Shown here: one piece after another, positions 12,803-21,657 of the stretch
How positions within the stretch are numbered: position 1 is the stretch's first letter
How the letters are laid out: each line of letters opens with the position of its first letter
NCBI RefSeq assembly: GCF_030818795.1
Contig: NZ_JAUTAY010000001.1
Location: 310,001 to 374,000 of the forward strand
DNA: 64,000 bases
Reading direction: 5' to 3'
Origin: Microbacterium sp. SORGH_AS_0862
GTDB taxonomy: Bacteria; Actinomycetota; Actinomycetes; Actinomycetales; Microbacteriaceae
Made by a program: the position numbers and the translations under genes
Notes under the pieces: generated by a model
What the model saw: the letters and a program-made list of their open reading frames with translations, nothing else
Database searches by the model: none
Told to the model about the DNA's origin: nothing

Positions 12803-14107
12803 TCAGCCGCGCGGAACGAGTCCCGCGAGTGTCTTCTTGCCGCGGCGGATGATCGATACGCCACCCGGAAGGCCGGCGCGGATCGTCGCCGACTCGTCGT
12901 TGACGCGCTCACCGTCGAGACTGACCCCGCCCTGCGCCACCGCACGGCGCGCCTCGCTCAGCGAGGCGACGAGCCCCGTGGCCACCAGCGCCTGCGCCAC
13001 GGTCATCTCCGGCTCGATCTCCGCGTTGGGCAGTTCGTCGATCGCCGCGCGCAGCGTCACCGCATCCAGAGCGGTGAGATCGCCCTGCCCGAACAGCGCC
13101 TCGGATGCGGCGACGACCGCCTCCGCCGCCTCGAGTCCGTGCACGAGCGCCGTCACCTCCAGCGCAAGGCGCTTCTGCGCCGCCCGGCGGAAGGGCTCGG
13201 CCTGCACCTGCTCTGCGTACCGGTCGATCTCCTCACGGGTGAGGAACGTGAACACCTTGAGGCGATCGATCACGTCGGCGTCGTCGGTGTTCAGCCAGAA
13301 CTGGTACATGCGGTAGGGACTGCACATCTCGGCATCCAGCCAGACCGCGTTGCCCTCGCTCTTGCCGAACTTCGTGCCGTCGCTGTTGGTGATCAGCGGC
13401 GTTCCGATCGCGTGGACCGAGACTCCCTCCACACGGTGGATGAGGTCGGTTCCGCTGGTGAGGTTGCCCCACTGGTCGGATCCGCCCGTCTGCAGGACGC
13501 AGCCGTACTGGCGGTACAGCTCCAGGTAGTCGAGCCCCTGGAGGATCTGGTAGCTGAACTCCGTGTAGCTGATGCCCGCCTCGGAGTTCAGGCGCGCGCT
13601 GACAGCGTCCTTCTTGAGCATCGTGCCGACGCGGAAGTGCTTGCCGACCTCGCGGAGGAAGTCGATCGCCGACAGCGGCGCGGTCCAGTCGAGGTTGTTG
13701 ACGATGCGCGCCGCGTTCTCGCCGTCGAAGCTGAGGAAGCGCTCGACCTGCGCGCGCAGGCGCTGGACCCATTCCTCGACGGTCTCGCGGGTGTTGAGCG
13801 TGCGCTCGGCCGAAGGGCGCGGGTCTCCGACGAGGCCCGTCGATCCTCCGACCAGCCCGAGCGGGCGATGGCCCGCGAGCTGCAGCCGGCGCATCACGAT
13901 CAGCTGCACGAGGTTGCCGAGGTGCAGGCTGGGTGCCGTGGGGTCGAAGCCGCAGTAATACGTGATCGGCCCCTCGCCCAGCACGGCGCGCAGCGCCTCG
14001 GGATCGGTGGACACATGCACGGAGCCGCGCCAGACCAGTTCGTCCCACACGTTCGAGAACGAGGGGTCGTTGGCGGGAGCGGTCGCGCTCACGACGGGCG
14101 TAGACAC
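12803..14107 (-). CDS. tyrS: Tyrosyl-tRNA synthetase
   Basis: 434 residues, class I aminoacyl-tRNA synthetase charging tRNA-Tyr. The ATP-binding HIGH-like motif is PSLHLGN (about 63), the KMSKS-like motif is KFGKS, and the Tyr-recognition segments YCGFDPTAPSL and YTEFSYQILQGLDY are intact. An S4 RNA-binding domain closes the protein (about 370-434). The GTG start at 14107 is chosen because a TACGCT -10 box lies 7 nt before it, so the mRNA would be leaderless; longer upstream frames have no TyrS similarity. Confidence 0.95.
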   Translation of the reverse strand: MSTPVVSATAPANDPSFSNVWDELVWRGSVHVSTDPEALRAVLGEGPITYYCGFDPTAPSLHLGNLVQLIVMRRLQLAGHRPLGLVGGSTGLVGDPRPSAERTLNTRETVEEWVQRLRAQVERFLSFDGENAARIVNNLDWTAPLSAIDFLREVGKHFRVGTMLKKDAVSARLNSEAGISYTEFSYQILQGLDYLELYRQYGCVLQTGGSDQWGNLTSGTDLIHRVEGVSVHAIGTPLITNSDGTKFGKSEGNAVWLDAEMCSPYRMYQFWLNTDDADVIDRLKVFTFLTREEIDRYAEQVQAEPFRRAAQKRLALEVTALVHGLEAAEAVVAASEALFGQGDLTALDAVTLRAAIDELPNAEIEPEMTVAQALVATGLVASLSEARRAVAQGGVSLDGERVNDESATIRAGLPGGVSIIRRGKKTLAGLVPRG

Positions 14108-14120
14108 GCGTGCCAGCGTA
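14108..14120 (-). promoter_or_regulatory. Leaderless promoter of tyrS
   Basis: TACGCT (14120-14115, minus strand) is 7 nt from the GTG start, and no Shine-Dalgarno sequence is present. No clear -35 box was found. Confidence 0.5.
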
Positions 14121-14195
14121 GCAACTGGCCGGGGGTGCGCCGTCTCACGGCGCGGGAGGTCGGCACGAGTCGGAGGCGACTGGAACACTGACTCC

Positions 14196-14792
14196 ATGTT
14201 CGCCCTCTCTCCCGAGCTGCTCGTCGCCGGCGTCACGAGCCTCGCGCTGCTGCTCGCCCTGGCGGTGGCGCTGATCCTGGTTCTCGTCGCGCGCCGCCGT
14301 CCCGCCGACGCCGCCCTCGCGGTGGCCACCGGGCTGGTGCTCGTGGGGCTCGTGAGCGTCGTCGTGCTCCCCGTGCAGATCCCGCTGATCATCGGACTCC
14401 CCCTCGCCCTGCTCGGCGCGGCCCTCGCGGTGACCGGCGGCGACCCCGTGACCCGCCGCATCCTCGACATCGCCACGCACGGTCAGGTCCGGGAAGGGGA
14501 TGCGGGCGGCATCCTCGTGTTCCGATCGCGCACCGGCGAGGGCACGGAGTCCGGCTTGGAGGAAGTGCTGCGCGGCGGCACCACGATCGGCTACCTCGAG
14601 CGGCTCGCGGTCGTGCTGTCGCTGCTGGCCGGGTTCCCGGAGGCGATCGCCGTCGTCGTCGCGATCAAGGGCATCGGCCGCTTCTCCGAGCTCGCGACCT
14701 CGGCCGCCCGCGAACGCTTCATCGTCGGCACGCTCGCCAGTCTCCTGTGGGCGGGAGTGGTGGGCGCACTCGTGCGCCTCGCTATCTTCTGA
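14196..14792 (+). CDS. Conserved membrane protein, function unknown
   Basis: 198 residues with four or five hydrophobic helices (about 8-32, 40-60, 62-80, 130-158, 175-195). Between them lies a soluble loop (about 88-128). The most conserved-looking block is GYLERLAVVLSLLAGFPEAIAVVVAIKG and the following GRFSEL, seen in a family of actinobacterial membrane proteins. It is divergent from tyrS and convergent with satD (6-bp gap). I do not recognise a function; a role linked to SatD is only guilt by association. Confidence 0.75.
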   Translation: MFALSPELLVAGVTSLALLLALAVALILVLVARRRPADAALAVATGLVLVGLVSVVVLPVQIPLIIGLPLALLGAALAVTGGDPVTRRILDIATHGQVREGDAGGILVFRSRTGEGTESGLEEVLRGGTTIGYLERLAVVLSLLAGFPEAIAVVVAIKGIGRFSELATSAARERFIVGTLASLLWAGVVGALVRLAIF

Positions 14793-14798
14793 GGCGTC

Positions 14799-15434
14799 TC
14801 ACCGACGCCACTGCGCGAAGCCCTCGACGAGGCCTGCGGCTCCGGATGCGGTGAGCAGCTGCGACACCGCGGACTGCGTGATCTGCTCGCGCGACGCCAG
14901 CTCCCGCTGGGTCAGACCCATGCATCGTCCGTAGACCAGACGGCGCGCCCGCTCCCCCATCGCGTTCACGAGTTCGTCGCGCGCCCACACGTATGCGTTC
15001 GCCAGACGCACGTGCTCATGCACCGTCGCATCCTCGTCCTCCGCGGCGGCGATCCAGGTGCGCACGGCCGGCATGGCGCGCACCTGCTTCGCGTGGAGGG
15101 TGTCGATGGCCTGACGGGCCGCCCACCACCCGGGCCCCTCGGGCAGCTCGGTACCGCGTGCGGGGATCGTGTAGACGGGTCCTACCCCGACGCCGAAGCG
15201 CAGTGCGAGTCCGTCGGGCAGCGCGAGGGTGATGAGCAGGATGCTCTGCAACGCGGCGGACAGATCGGGGAACTGCCCTTGGAACTCGTCTCCCACCGTC
15301 GGCTCGAGCACGCTCTCGGCGACGCCGAGGTCCGTGTGCACGCGAGCGAGCACCTCCTCGATGACCCGCTGCGCGTCGGCTCGGTCGGCGAGGTCTCGGG
15401 ATCCGACGATGTCGGCGGTCACGACGCTGATCAT
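14799..15434 (-). CDS. SatD family protein
   Basis: 211 residues from ATG (a TTG two codons upstream is also possible). SatD proteins have an N-terminal domain (VVTADIVGSRDL, VGDEFQGQF) that resembles nucleotide-cyclase folds, and a C-terminal helix-turn-helix, here QRELASREQITQSAVSQLL (about 176-194). The name comes from streptococcal acid tolerance; the biochemical role is open. The ATG is favoured because the promoter TTGACG-18-TATCAT puts the transcription start on it. Two copies of an operator-like repeat lie at the promoter, suggesting autoregulation. Confidence 0.85.
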   Translation of the reverse strand: MISVVTADIVGSRDLADRADAQRVIEEVLARVHTDLGVAESVLEPTVGDEFQGQFPDLSAALQSILLITLALPDGLALRFGVGVGPVYTIPARGTELPEGPGWWAARQAIDTLHAKQVRAMPAVRTWIAAAEDEDATVHEHVRLANAYVWARDELVNAMGERARRLVYGRCMGLTQRELASREQITQSAVSQLLTASGAAGLVEGFAQWRR

Positions 15435-15440
15435 GTCCAA

Positions 15441-15488
15441 ATGATAAGCGTTTAGCTAATCTGGCGTCAAAATAAGCGAAAAGCTGAT
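15441..15488 (-). promoter_or_regulatory. satD promoter with two operator-like repeats
   Basis: On the minus strand TTGACG (15470-15465), an 18-bp spacer and TATCAT (15446-15441) form a strong promoter whose start coincides with the ATG at 15434. On the plus strand two direct copies, ATAAGCGTTTAGCTAAT (15444-15460) and ATAAGCGAAAAGCTGAT (15472-15488), are 28 bp apart. Each contains AGC-N5-GCT dyad symmetry; one covers the spacer and -10, the other lies upstream of -35. Confidence 0.7.
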
Positions 15489-16520
15489 TTACCCGAAACG
15501 TCCGTTGACGTAGTCGAACGTCCGCGGGTCGACGGGCTCGGCGAACATGGCGTCGGTGTCGCCATACTCCACGATGTGCCCCGGCTGGCCCTGGGACGCC
15601 AGGAAGAACGCGCACTGCTGGGACACCCGCTGCGCCTGCTGCATGTTGTGGGTGACGATCACGATCGTCACCTCCTGCGCCAGCTCGAGCATCGTCTCCT
15701 CGATCACGCGCGTGGAGGTGGGATCCAGCGCCGAGCAGGGTTCGTCCATGAGCAGCACGCGCGGCCGCACGGCGAGAGAGCGGGCGATGCACAGACGCTG
15801 CTGCTGCCCGCCGGACAACCCCCCGCCCGGCGACCGCAGTCTGTCCTTGAGTTCCGTCCAGAGCCCCGCCTTCGTGAGGCAGCTCTCCACCAGATGGTCC
15901 TTGCGGTCGCGATCCGCTCGCACGCCGGTGAGCGTGAGTCCGGCGAGCACGTTGTCGTAGATCGACATCGCGGGGAATGGGTTCGGCTTCTGGAAGACCA
16001 TCCCGATACGTTTGCGCGCTTCGACGACCGGCAACGTCGGTTCGTAGATGTCGGCGCCGTCCAGGAGCACCTCGCCTGCGAGCGACGCGGACGGAACGAG
16101 CTCGTGCATGCGATTGAGGATGCGCAGGAACGTCGACTTCCCGCATCCGGACGGTCCGATGAGCGCCGTCACCATCCCGGACGGCATCGTCAGGGAGACG
16201 TCCTGGAGCACCTGATGCTCCCCGAACCACGCCGAGATCAGGCGCGCATCCAGTTGGGCCGGGGCCGGCGCCGGATCAGGGGCCGTGGCGCCCACCGCGG
16301 CCGCGGGCGATGCCACGGGAACGATCGTCGTCGTCGCATCCCGAGCGGCGCCGACGGCGCGCCCGAGGAAGCGGGGGCCGACGACACGCCCGGCCCGGCG
16401 GGCGGGCCCGGCCGACCCGCCGGTCGCGTCGCCCTGATCGGCGGTGCCCCGCGTCGGGACGACGACCTCGGTGATCGTCTCGTCGGGCACGGAAGCCGGG
16501 GAATCTGGGGGTGTCGACAT
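15489..16520 (-). CDS. pstB: Phosphate ABC transporter ATP-binding protein PstB with N-terminal extension
   Basis: 343 residues. The ATPase core (from about residue 92) has Walker [11 protein letters not shown]-loop FQKPNPFP, signature LSGGQQQR, Walker B VLLMDEP and the switch His in [24 protein letters not shown] and [10 protein letters not shown] are PstB hallmarks. It would energise phosphate import with PstC and PstA. The first ~90 residues are an unusual Pro/Ala/Arg-rich extension with no recognisable domain. It lies 13 bp after the sortase-like gene and is the last gene of the expanded pst cluster, far from pstS, pstA and pstC. Confidence 0.92.
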   Translation of the reverse strand: MSTPPDSPASVPDETITEVVVPTRGTADQGDATGGSAGPARRAGRVVGPRFLGRAVGAARDATTTIVPVASPAAAVGATAPDPAPAPAQLDARLISAWFGEHQVLQDVSLTMPSGMVTALIGPSGCGKSTFLRILNRMHELVPSASLAGEVLLDGADIYEPTLPVVEARKRIGMVFQKPNPFPAMSIYDNVLAGLTLTGVRADRDRKDHLVESCLTKAGLWTELKDRLRSPGGGLSGGQQQRLCIARSLAVRPRVLLMDEPCSALDPTSTRVIEETMLELAQEVTIVIVTHNMQQAQRVSQQCAFFLASQGQPGHIVEYGDTDAMFAEPVDPRTFDYVNGRFG

Positions 16521-16533
16521 GGAGGCTCTCCGC

Positions 16534-17475
16534 TCAGATGAGGTTGGGAAGGAGGAAGGCGACCTGGGTGGCGGTCAGGAGGCTCGCCAGGACCAAGAGG
16601 GGGAAGAACACCACCCAGGACTTGCGCCAGCCGAAGCGCCGCAGCGACCACACGGCGCCGATCTCGCCGGCGACGAGGAGCTGGAGCGAGAAGATGAGCG
16701 CCCAGACGGTGCGCGTGTCGGTCGCGAGCGGAGCGTCCTGGACGGGCAGCGTGAGGCGCGTCGTCTGCCGGACTCCCGCGGGCTGGGACTCCCCCACCAT
16801 CACCGCATCCAGGTACTGCACTCCGACCGGGGTCAGCGGACCGCCCCGCGCCGTCATCAGGATCAGCCGACTCTCCCCCGGTCGGGGATTCGAGGGCGCC
16901 GGATCCCCCGCGTACCGCGTGCCCATGACCTCGAAGGTGTGCGCGCCCTGCCCCGTAGTGACCGAGAACCGATCTCCGGGCGCGAGCCGAGAGAGCCCCC
17001 CGAACGGGCCGCCGTACGCCAGGGCGCGCCCCATCAGGACACTCACACCCCGCTGCCCCGGAAGCACGCTGTCGCGGCGATGGCCGGGACCGCTCATCAG
17101 GACGCCGGACGACGTTCCCTCCACGACCGTGTCGTACAGACCGATCTGCGGGATGTCGATGATCGCCACCGGCGCACCGTCGGGAAGAAGGACATCCAGA
17201 TAGTCGCCCTCGCTGACCGGGGCCGTGCCCCCGGCCAGCTCCCCGCGGAATCGGTCGGTCAGCTGCTGCTGGGCGGCGTGGTAGCTCACGTTGCCCACGA
17301 GCACGAGCGTCGTCAGGAACGCCACGATCAGAGAAGCGACCATGACCAGGATGCCGCGGGCGATCGCCTGCGGCAGTGTCAGCGGCGGACGCGCGGCGCG
17401 CGGCGCGCGGCGCGGCGGCCGAGGTGGCCGGGGCGTCATGCGCGACGAGGCGGGGGTGGCTGCGGGGGCGCTCAT
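16534..17475 (-). CDS. Membrane protein with a catalytically degenerate sortase fold
   Basis: 313 residues. Order: basic Pro-rich N-terminus (1-36), TM helix (about 40-62), sortase-like beta domain (about 90-228), and two C-terminal TM helices (about 243-263 and 278-310). Class E-like sortase landmarks are present ([47 protein letters not shown]), but the GH catalytic His is replaced (LMGR, about 147-150), the TLxTC Cys is Ala (LILMTA, Ala209), and no matching Arg follows. It should not transpeptidate; a scaffold or binding role is inferred. It overlaps the upstream gene by ATGA. Confidence 0.75.
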   Translation of the reverse strand: MSAPAATPASSRMTPRPPRPPRRAPRAARPPLTLPQAIARGILVMVASLIVAFLTTLVLVGNVSYHAAQQQLTDRFRGELAGGTAPVSEGDYLDVLLPDGAPVAIIDIPQIGLYDTVVEGTSSGVLMSGPGHRRDSVLPGQRGVSVLMGRALAYGGPFGGLSRLAPGDRFSVTTGQGAHTFEVMGTRYAGDPAPSNPRPGESRLILMTARGGPLTPVGVQYLDAVMVGESQPAGVRQTTRLTLPVQDAPLATDTRTVWALIFSLQLLVAGEIGAVWSLRRFGWRKSWVVFFPLLVLASLLTATQVAFLLPNLI

Positions 17476-18206
17476 GCGACGATCGTCGCCGTCGCCCGGG
17501 GTCGCACAGCGACACGAAGAAGCACCATGGCGACGGCGATCACGACGAGCCCGATGGCTCCGAGCCAGGGGAAGACGTAGATGATCCCGGCCCTGCTCAC
17601 CGGCGCCGTCTGCGAGCCGGCGATGACCTCGGGAGGAACGACGGTGACCCGAGCCACGACGAACGGCCACTGCCCCGTGCCCTCGAGAGAGGTGCCGACG
17701 ACGCGCGTCTCGCCGGGCTTCAGTGCGCGCACATCGACCTCGTCGCCCGAGATACGCGCACCCGTCACGGTCGCGAGACTGAAGTCGGCCGAGAGATCGA
17801 TCGTCTCGGACGAGAGGTTGCGCAGTGTGATCCACGCGTCCGCGACACCTCCCCACGGGTTCATCGTCGGACGTGATCCGCCGTTGATGTCGCCCACGTA
17901 GAGCCCGCCGGCGATGAGCATGTCGCCGGCGGCGGGTTCGGGGGCCGCGGCGTTCGCGGCGACGGCCGCCGGCGCGGCAGGGGTGATCCCACCGCGGCCG
18001 GTGCCGCTGGGAGCGGCGTTCGCGGGGACGGCCGCCGGGGTCGGGCCGATGACGGGCACGCTGATGCCGATGCCGTCCGCATCCGTGTCCTGCGCCTGAG
18101 CGGGCGTGGCCAGCAAGGAGAGCACGAGCATCGCGAGCCCCGTCGCCGCCCACATCCGCGCGGCATGCATGCGGCGTGACGACACCTCAGACACCCGCAC
18201 CGACAT
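17472..18206 (-). CDS. Exported membrane-anchored protein of the pst/WxL-like locus
   Basis: About 244 residues. A signal peptide is evident (hydrophobic core GLAMLVLSLLATPAQA, cleavage after AQA). Then come an Ala/Pro-rich linker, a compact beta-type domain (about 95-205: PWGGVADAWITLRNL, LKPGETRVVGTSLEG), a TM helix (IIYVFPWLGAIGLVVIAVAM, about 210-232) and a short basic tail. No family recognised; the fold looks Ig-like and the topology matches its DUF916-type neighbour. Start uncertain: ATG at 18206 or GTG at 18194, both overlapping the upstream gene end. Coupled downstream by ATGA. Confidence 0.7.
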   Translation of the reverse strand: MSVRVSEVSSRRMHAARMWAATGLAMLVLSLLATPAQAQDTDADGIGISVPVIGPTPAAVPANAAPSGTGRGGITPAAPAAVAANAAAPEPAAGDMLIAGGLYVGDINGGSRPTMNPWGGVADAWITLRNLSSETIDLSADFSLATVTGARISGDEVDVRALKPGETRVVGTSLEGTGQWPFVVARVTVVPPEVIAGSQTAPVSRAGIIYVFPWLGAIGLVVIAVAMVLLRVAVRPRATATIVA

Positions 18207-19281
18207 CGGAGCCTCGAGCGGCGGCCGCGCGCTGCGCCTCGGCCTGCGTGAAGGCGATCCACTCCGCCGCACGCTTTTCGTCGCGCCGACGGCGCCAGCG
18301 TGCGAACACGACGACGGCCGCGGCGAGCGCCAGAGCGACGATGAGGATCCACGGCAGCGCCCATGCGCCGGCGGCACGGTCGATCTGCGGCGCCGGCGGC
18401 GCCTGGTCGCTCGCGCCGCTGGCATCGCCCCGCGAATACAGCGAGGCGGCCGCCTCGACGAAGACGTACTGCCCGACGGGGCCGATGTCGTACGTCACCG
18501 TGCGACTGGAGCCCGGGAGCAGTTCGTCGAGATTCTCCAGCCGGCGGTCGGTGAGCTCGGTGCCGAAGAAGCTCTTGACCACCAGGACCAGTGCGGGGGC
18601 GAGCGCGACATTGCCCTGGTTGGTGACCGTGAGCGTGACAGCGGTCGAACCTTCGAACGGGTTGAGCGTGGGGTTGTACGTCGCGGTCATCCCGGTGATG
18701 TTCAGCAAGGACTGGAGTTCGCCGGGCACGCGCACGTAGAGCCTGGTGCCGACCCTGCGGTCGACCAGGATCTGGTCCGACGGCGTCTGGGCCGACACCA
18801 GCAGGCCGCCCGCGTGGTCGCCGGGCCCCGCATCGGCGGGGACGGTCATCGTGAAGCGCACCGGTCGCGACTGCCCGGGTGCCAGGTCGAACTGCATGCG
18901 GGTGGACCCGTCCTCCAGCACGACCCATGAGCCCGCGTCGGAGGGCGCTGCATCCGCGTCCAGCAGAGCGAAGTCCCCGCTCTCGGTGTTGAAGGCGTCG
19001 GTCGCGTAGACCGAGACGCGCTGCACCGTCGAGCCGGTGTTGGCGACCGAGTAGCAGTCCGAGACCTGCTGACCGGGAGCCGCCTCATACGAGAAGCGAG
19101 AACGACCGTCGACGGTGCCGTCGTCGGCGCAGGGCGCACCGGCGATCGACTCGGTGTCGTCGGCGCGAGCGGATGCGGGGGTGCCGGCGATCGTGAGGAC
19201 TGCGGCGACCGCGACGACGAGCACGGCGATACCCGCGCGCAGAGGGAGAGGAAGACCCGTTCGGGTTCGGGTTGCGTGCAC
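18187..19281 (-). CDS. DUF916 / WxL-protein peptidoglycan-domain-like membrane protein
   Basis: 364 residues from a GTG preceded by GGAG. Signal peptide (LPLRAGIAVLVVAVAAVL core, cleavage near ASARA). Two beta-sandwich regions follow: about 55-170, with APGQQVSDCYSVANTGSTV and GQSRPVRFTMTVPADAGPGDH, and about 175-285, with ITGMTATYNPTLNPFEGST and SRTVTYDIGPVGQY. A C-terminal TM (about 305-328) and a basic tail end it. This layout and the AGPGDHAGGLLVS stretch resemble DUF916, partner proteins of WxL-domain surface proteins in Firmicutes Csc clusters. It would sit on the outer membrane face. Start is 140 bp past the WxL-like gene, with a hairpin between. Confidence 0.75.
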   Translation of the reverse strand: MHATRTRTGLPLPLRAGIAVLVVAVAAVLTIAGTPASARADDTESIAGAPCADDGTVDGRSRFSYEAAPGQQVSDCYSVANTGSTVQRVSVYATDAFNTESGDFALLDADAAPSDAGSWVVLEDGSTRMQFDLAPGQSRPVRFTMTVPADAGPGDHAGGLLVSAQTPSDQILVDRRVGTRLYVRVPGELQSLLNITGMTATYNPTLNPFEGSTAVTLTVTNQGNVALAPALVLVVKSFFGTELTDRRLENLDELLPGSSRTVTYDIGPVGQYVFVEAAASLYSRGDASGASDQAPPAPQIDRAAGAWALPWILIVALALAAAVVVFARWRRRRDEKRAAEWIAFTQAEAQRAAAARGSDVGAGV

Positions 19282-19356
19282 GGACAATTCACTCCATATC
19301 GGGCTGTCCGCCTCGCGTACCGGAGCTGAACGCGAGACGAACGAGGAAGGACCGGT

Positions 19357-19391
19357 GGTGCCGTGCCCGAGCGTTGCTCGGACACGGCACC
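19357..19391 (-). terminator. Intercistronic hairpin between the WxL-like and DUF916-like genes
   Basis: GGTGCCGTG (19357-19365) pairs with CACGGCACC (19383-19391) and, inside, CCGAGC pairs with GCTCGG around a GTT loop, giving a 15-bp stem with one C/A mismatch. There is no T-tract on the minus strand, so it is more likely a partial terminator or an RNA-stability element than a full stop. Confidence 0.6.
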
Positions 19392-19421
19392 CCGGGGCGG
19401 GCGCTGATCGCCCGCCTGAAC

Positions 19422-20489
19422 TCACTTCGAGACGAGCGTGACCGTCATCGTCGAGGTGTAGGTGCCGGCGGGCGTGCCCTTCGGCGCCGTGAAGGTCAGC
19501 GCCGCAGAGAGGTCGGTCTGACCGATGCCGGAACCGGCGACGGCTTCGGCGAACAGCGACGAGTTCTGCGCCCCGGCCAGGAACGTCGCCTTGCTCACCC
19601 CCGACGACGTGCTCGATGCGCCGATGGAGGGAACGACCCCGAGCGCCGACGCGGGGACGCTGTTCGAGCCGCTTGCGAAGTCGGCGACCGTGGTGTTGAC
19701 CGTCCAGCCCGGCTTGCTCACGAAACGCTCGTCCGTGACCGAGAAGGTCGGCAGGGTCCCGGTCGAGATCGAGCGGCCGTCGGCGTCGAGCGTGGGGTTG
19801 CCGAGCGTCGCCGTGGCGCCACTGGGAACGGCGAGCGAGAGCGCGCCGTCGACGGGCCCGGCGACGGCGGTCGTGATGCCGATCTCTCCGCTGCCACCCA
19901 CGGGGTCGCTGCCGCCACCACCGGGGATCTGCTGCGGCACGTCGTAGGTGTAGTCACCCGTGCCCGCGACGACGTGGACGGTGTTGTACGCGCCCATTCC
20001 GACGAACGTCACGCCGTTGTTCTTGGTGAACGCGAAACCGAGGCTGTAGTCGCCGCCCGCGGCCTTGACGGCTCCGAAGGTCGTCGCGGGGAACTGCGCC
20101 ATGCTCGCCGTGGGCTGGAGCACCCGGTTGTCGGGACCGGGCACCAGCAGCCCGAAGTCGATCTTCGAGGACCAGTCGGCGATAGAGGTCTCCTTGCCCT
20201 TGGGGGCGATGAAGACCCAGACGCCTTCGGCGTCGGCGGGCGCCGCTGCGAAGCGGGCCTCGACATCCGTGGGCGAAGGCGAGGCGACGAATCCGTCGTC
20301 GTAGTGAAGAACGGTGGTGCCGTTCTGCAGAACGCCGTCGAAGTCGTAGATGTAGTACGGCTCCGGGGTGCCGTTGGGGGTCCATTCGCCCACGGCCGCG
20401 GTGGCCGACGTGGCGCCGAGACCCACGACACCGATCCCGATGGCGACGGCGAGGCCGGCGGCCGCGGCGCGCGTGAGGTTGATCTTCAT
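19422..20489 (-). CDS. Secreted WxL-like surface protein
   Basis: 355 residues. Signal peptide MKINLTRAAAAGLAVAIGIG with cleavage near TSATAA. The N-terminal domain (about 35-160) is rich in aromatic residues. A Gly-rich linker (PGGGGSDPVGGSG) leads to a C-terminal beta domain (about 185-355) whose WxL-like features are the GWTVNT segment, VADFASG, a repeated Ala/Gly core and the terminal TYTSTMTVTLVSK strand. No membrane anchor or LPxTG is present, so it is predicted to be released or bound to the wall non-covalently, as in WxL systems. The assignment is by pattern, not search. It follows the small PstS-like gene by 29 bp. Confidence 0.65.
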   Translation of the reverse strand: MKINLTRAAAAGLAVAIGIGVVGLGATSATAAVGEWTPNGTPEPYYIYDFDGVLQNGTTVLHYDDGFVASPSPTDVEARFAAAPADAEGVWVFIAPKGKETSIADWSSKIDFGLLVPGPDNRVLQPTASMAQFPATTFGAVKAAGGDYSLGFAFTKNNGVTFVGMGAYNTVHVVAGTGDYTYDVPQQIPGGGGSDPVGGSGEIGITTAVAGPVDGALSLAVPSGATATLGNPTLDADGRSISTGTLPTFSVTDERFVSKPGWTVNTTVADFASGSNSVPASALGVVPSIGASSTSSGVSKATFLAGAQNSSLFAEAVAGSGIGQTDLSAALTFTAPKGTPAGTYTSTMTVTLVSK

Positions 20490-20518
20490 GAGGTTGATGT
20501 CCTTTTCGAGAGTGCGGG

Positions 20519-21616
20519 TCAGAGCGACGCGTACGCGTAGATGGGAGCCGTCTGGGACGGCGCGAGGAACCCGAACTTCTCCTTCACGCGACGGGGGGAA
20601 CCCGAGACGCCGGAGGTGAAGTTGGTGAGGCTGGAGCTGACGGAGGGGTTCACGAGGCCCGCCAGCGTCGGGTCGTACTTCGCGTCGCCGACGGTGATGC
20701 GCGCACGCTCGACCACGAGATAGGTGTCGCGTCCGAACGTCGTGTTGGCGTAGTAGGTGGAGTTCGGGACGGTGGTGGCTCCCGAGCCGGACACCGCCGC
20801 GACTCCGGCGACCGCACTGCCGAGGGTGACTCCGGACGCGGCGGCGACCGTGTTCACGCCGGCGGCTCCTGTGACCTGGGCCGTCCAGCTCGCGACCGAG
20901 AAGGGGATGATCTCTCCCTCGTTCAGCACCGTGGCGTCGTTCTCCGCCGTGGTGTTGTTGGTGTCGATCCCGGCCTTCAGCGTGGGGTTGCCGATGGCGC
21001 TGAGGAAGAACGAGCGGGTTCCGGACCCGGACTGCGGCAGACGCGGGTTGACGGCGACGCCGTCGATCGAGGTGAGCGTGCCCTCGAAGACCTGCTTGAG
21101 CTGGGAGGCGGTGAGATTCGCCCACGCGGCGGTGCCGCCCTTGTAGATGTAGGAGACGGCGTCACGGCCGAACGGAACGTAGGCCAGCTTGCCGTCCGGG
21201 TTCTGGTTGGCACCCGGACCGGAGGACGAGCGTGCGATGTCGACCTGCCCGGTGATGGTCTTGCCGTTCCACGCACCGCCGGTGATCGAGGCGCGCAGCG
21301 CGGAGACGCCGTTGCCCGAGCCGGAGGGGCGCTGGAAGTAAGGGCCGCCGGGCTTGGTCTGGATCTGGCTGCCCGTGCCGGTCGAGGGGAACGCGTCGAA
21401 CGAGCCGATCGTGTTGCCGCCCGCCGTCACACGCACGCGCGTGCCGGTGATGCTGGTGCCGTTCGCCAGCGCGTTGGCCGCATCTTGCAGGGTGTCGGAG
21501 CCGACGAGCACGTAGCTGTTCGAGACGACCTCGGCGTTCGCCGAGCTTGCCACGAGGCCACCGGCCACCACGACGCCGAGCGCCGCGGTGATCGCGGCAA
21601 GGCGCTTCAGTTTCAT
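20519..21616 (-). CDS. Secreted PstS-like substrate-binding protein
   Basis: 365 residues with a signal peptide (MKLKRLAAITAALGVVVAGGLVA, cleavage after ANA). The mature part shows type II periplasmic-binding features of the phosphate-binding class: VGSDTLQDAANAL at the N-terminus, RPSGSGNGVSAL, DIARSSSGPG, LAYVPFGRDAVSYIYKG, LTASQLKQVFEG, and SGSGTRSFFLSAIG (the SGT loop that contacts the ligand). There is no lipobox Cys and no C-terminal anchor. The ligand may be phosphate or another oxyanion; this cannot be decided here. RBS AAAGAG precedes the ATG. Confidence 0.75.
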   Translation of the reverse strand: MKLKRLAAITAALGVVVAGGLVASSANAEVVSNSYVLVGSDTLQDAANALANGTSITGTRVRVTAGGNTIGSFDAFPSTGTGSQIQTKPGGPYFQRPSGSGNGVSALRASITGGAWNGKTITGQVDIARSSSGPGANQNPDGKLAYVPFGRDAVSYIYKGGTAAWANLTASQLKQVFEGTLTSIDGVAVNPRLPQSGSGTRSFFLSAIGNPTLKAGIDTNNTTAENDATVLNEGEIIPFSVASWTAQVTGAAGVNTVAAASGVTLGSAVAGVAAVSGSGATTVPNSTYYANTTFGRDTYLVVERARITVGDAKYDPTLAGLVNPSVSSSLTNFTSGVSGSPRRVKEKFGFLAPSQTAPIYAYASL

Positions 21617-21657
21617 GGATTGCTCTTTCTGTTCGGGTTGGAAGGTGCGAGGGGAGC

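Noticed and set aside
12119..14191. Long plus-strand frame (690 codons) opposite the DUF4184 gene and tyrS
   Set aside because: An antisense shadow of the two minus-strand genes; composition is Arg/His/Asp-heavy and no domain is seen.
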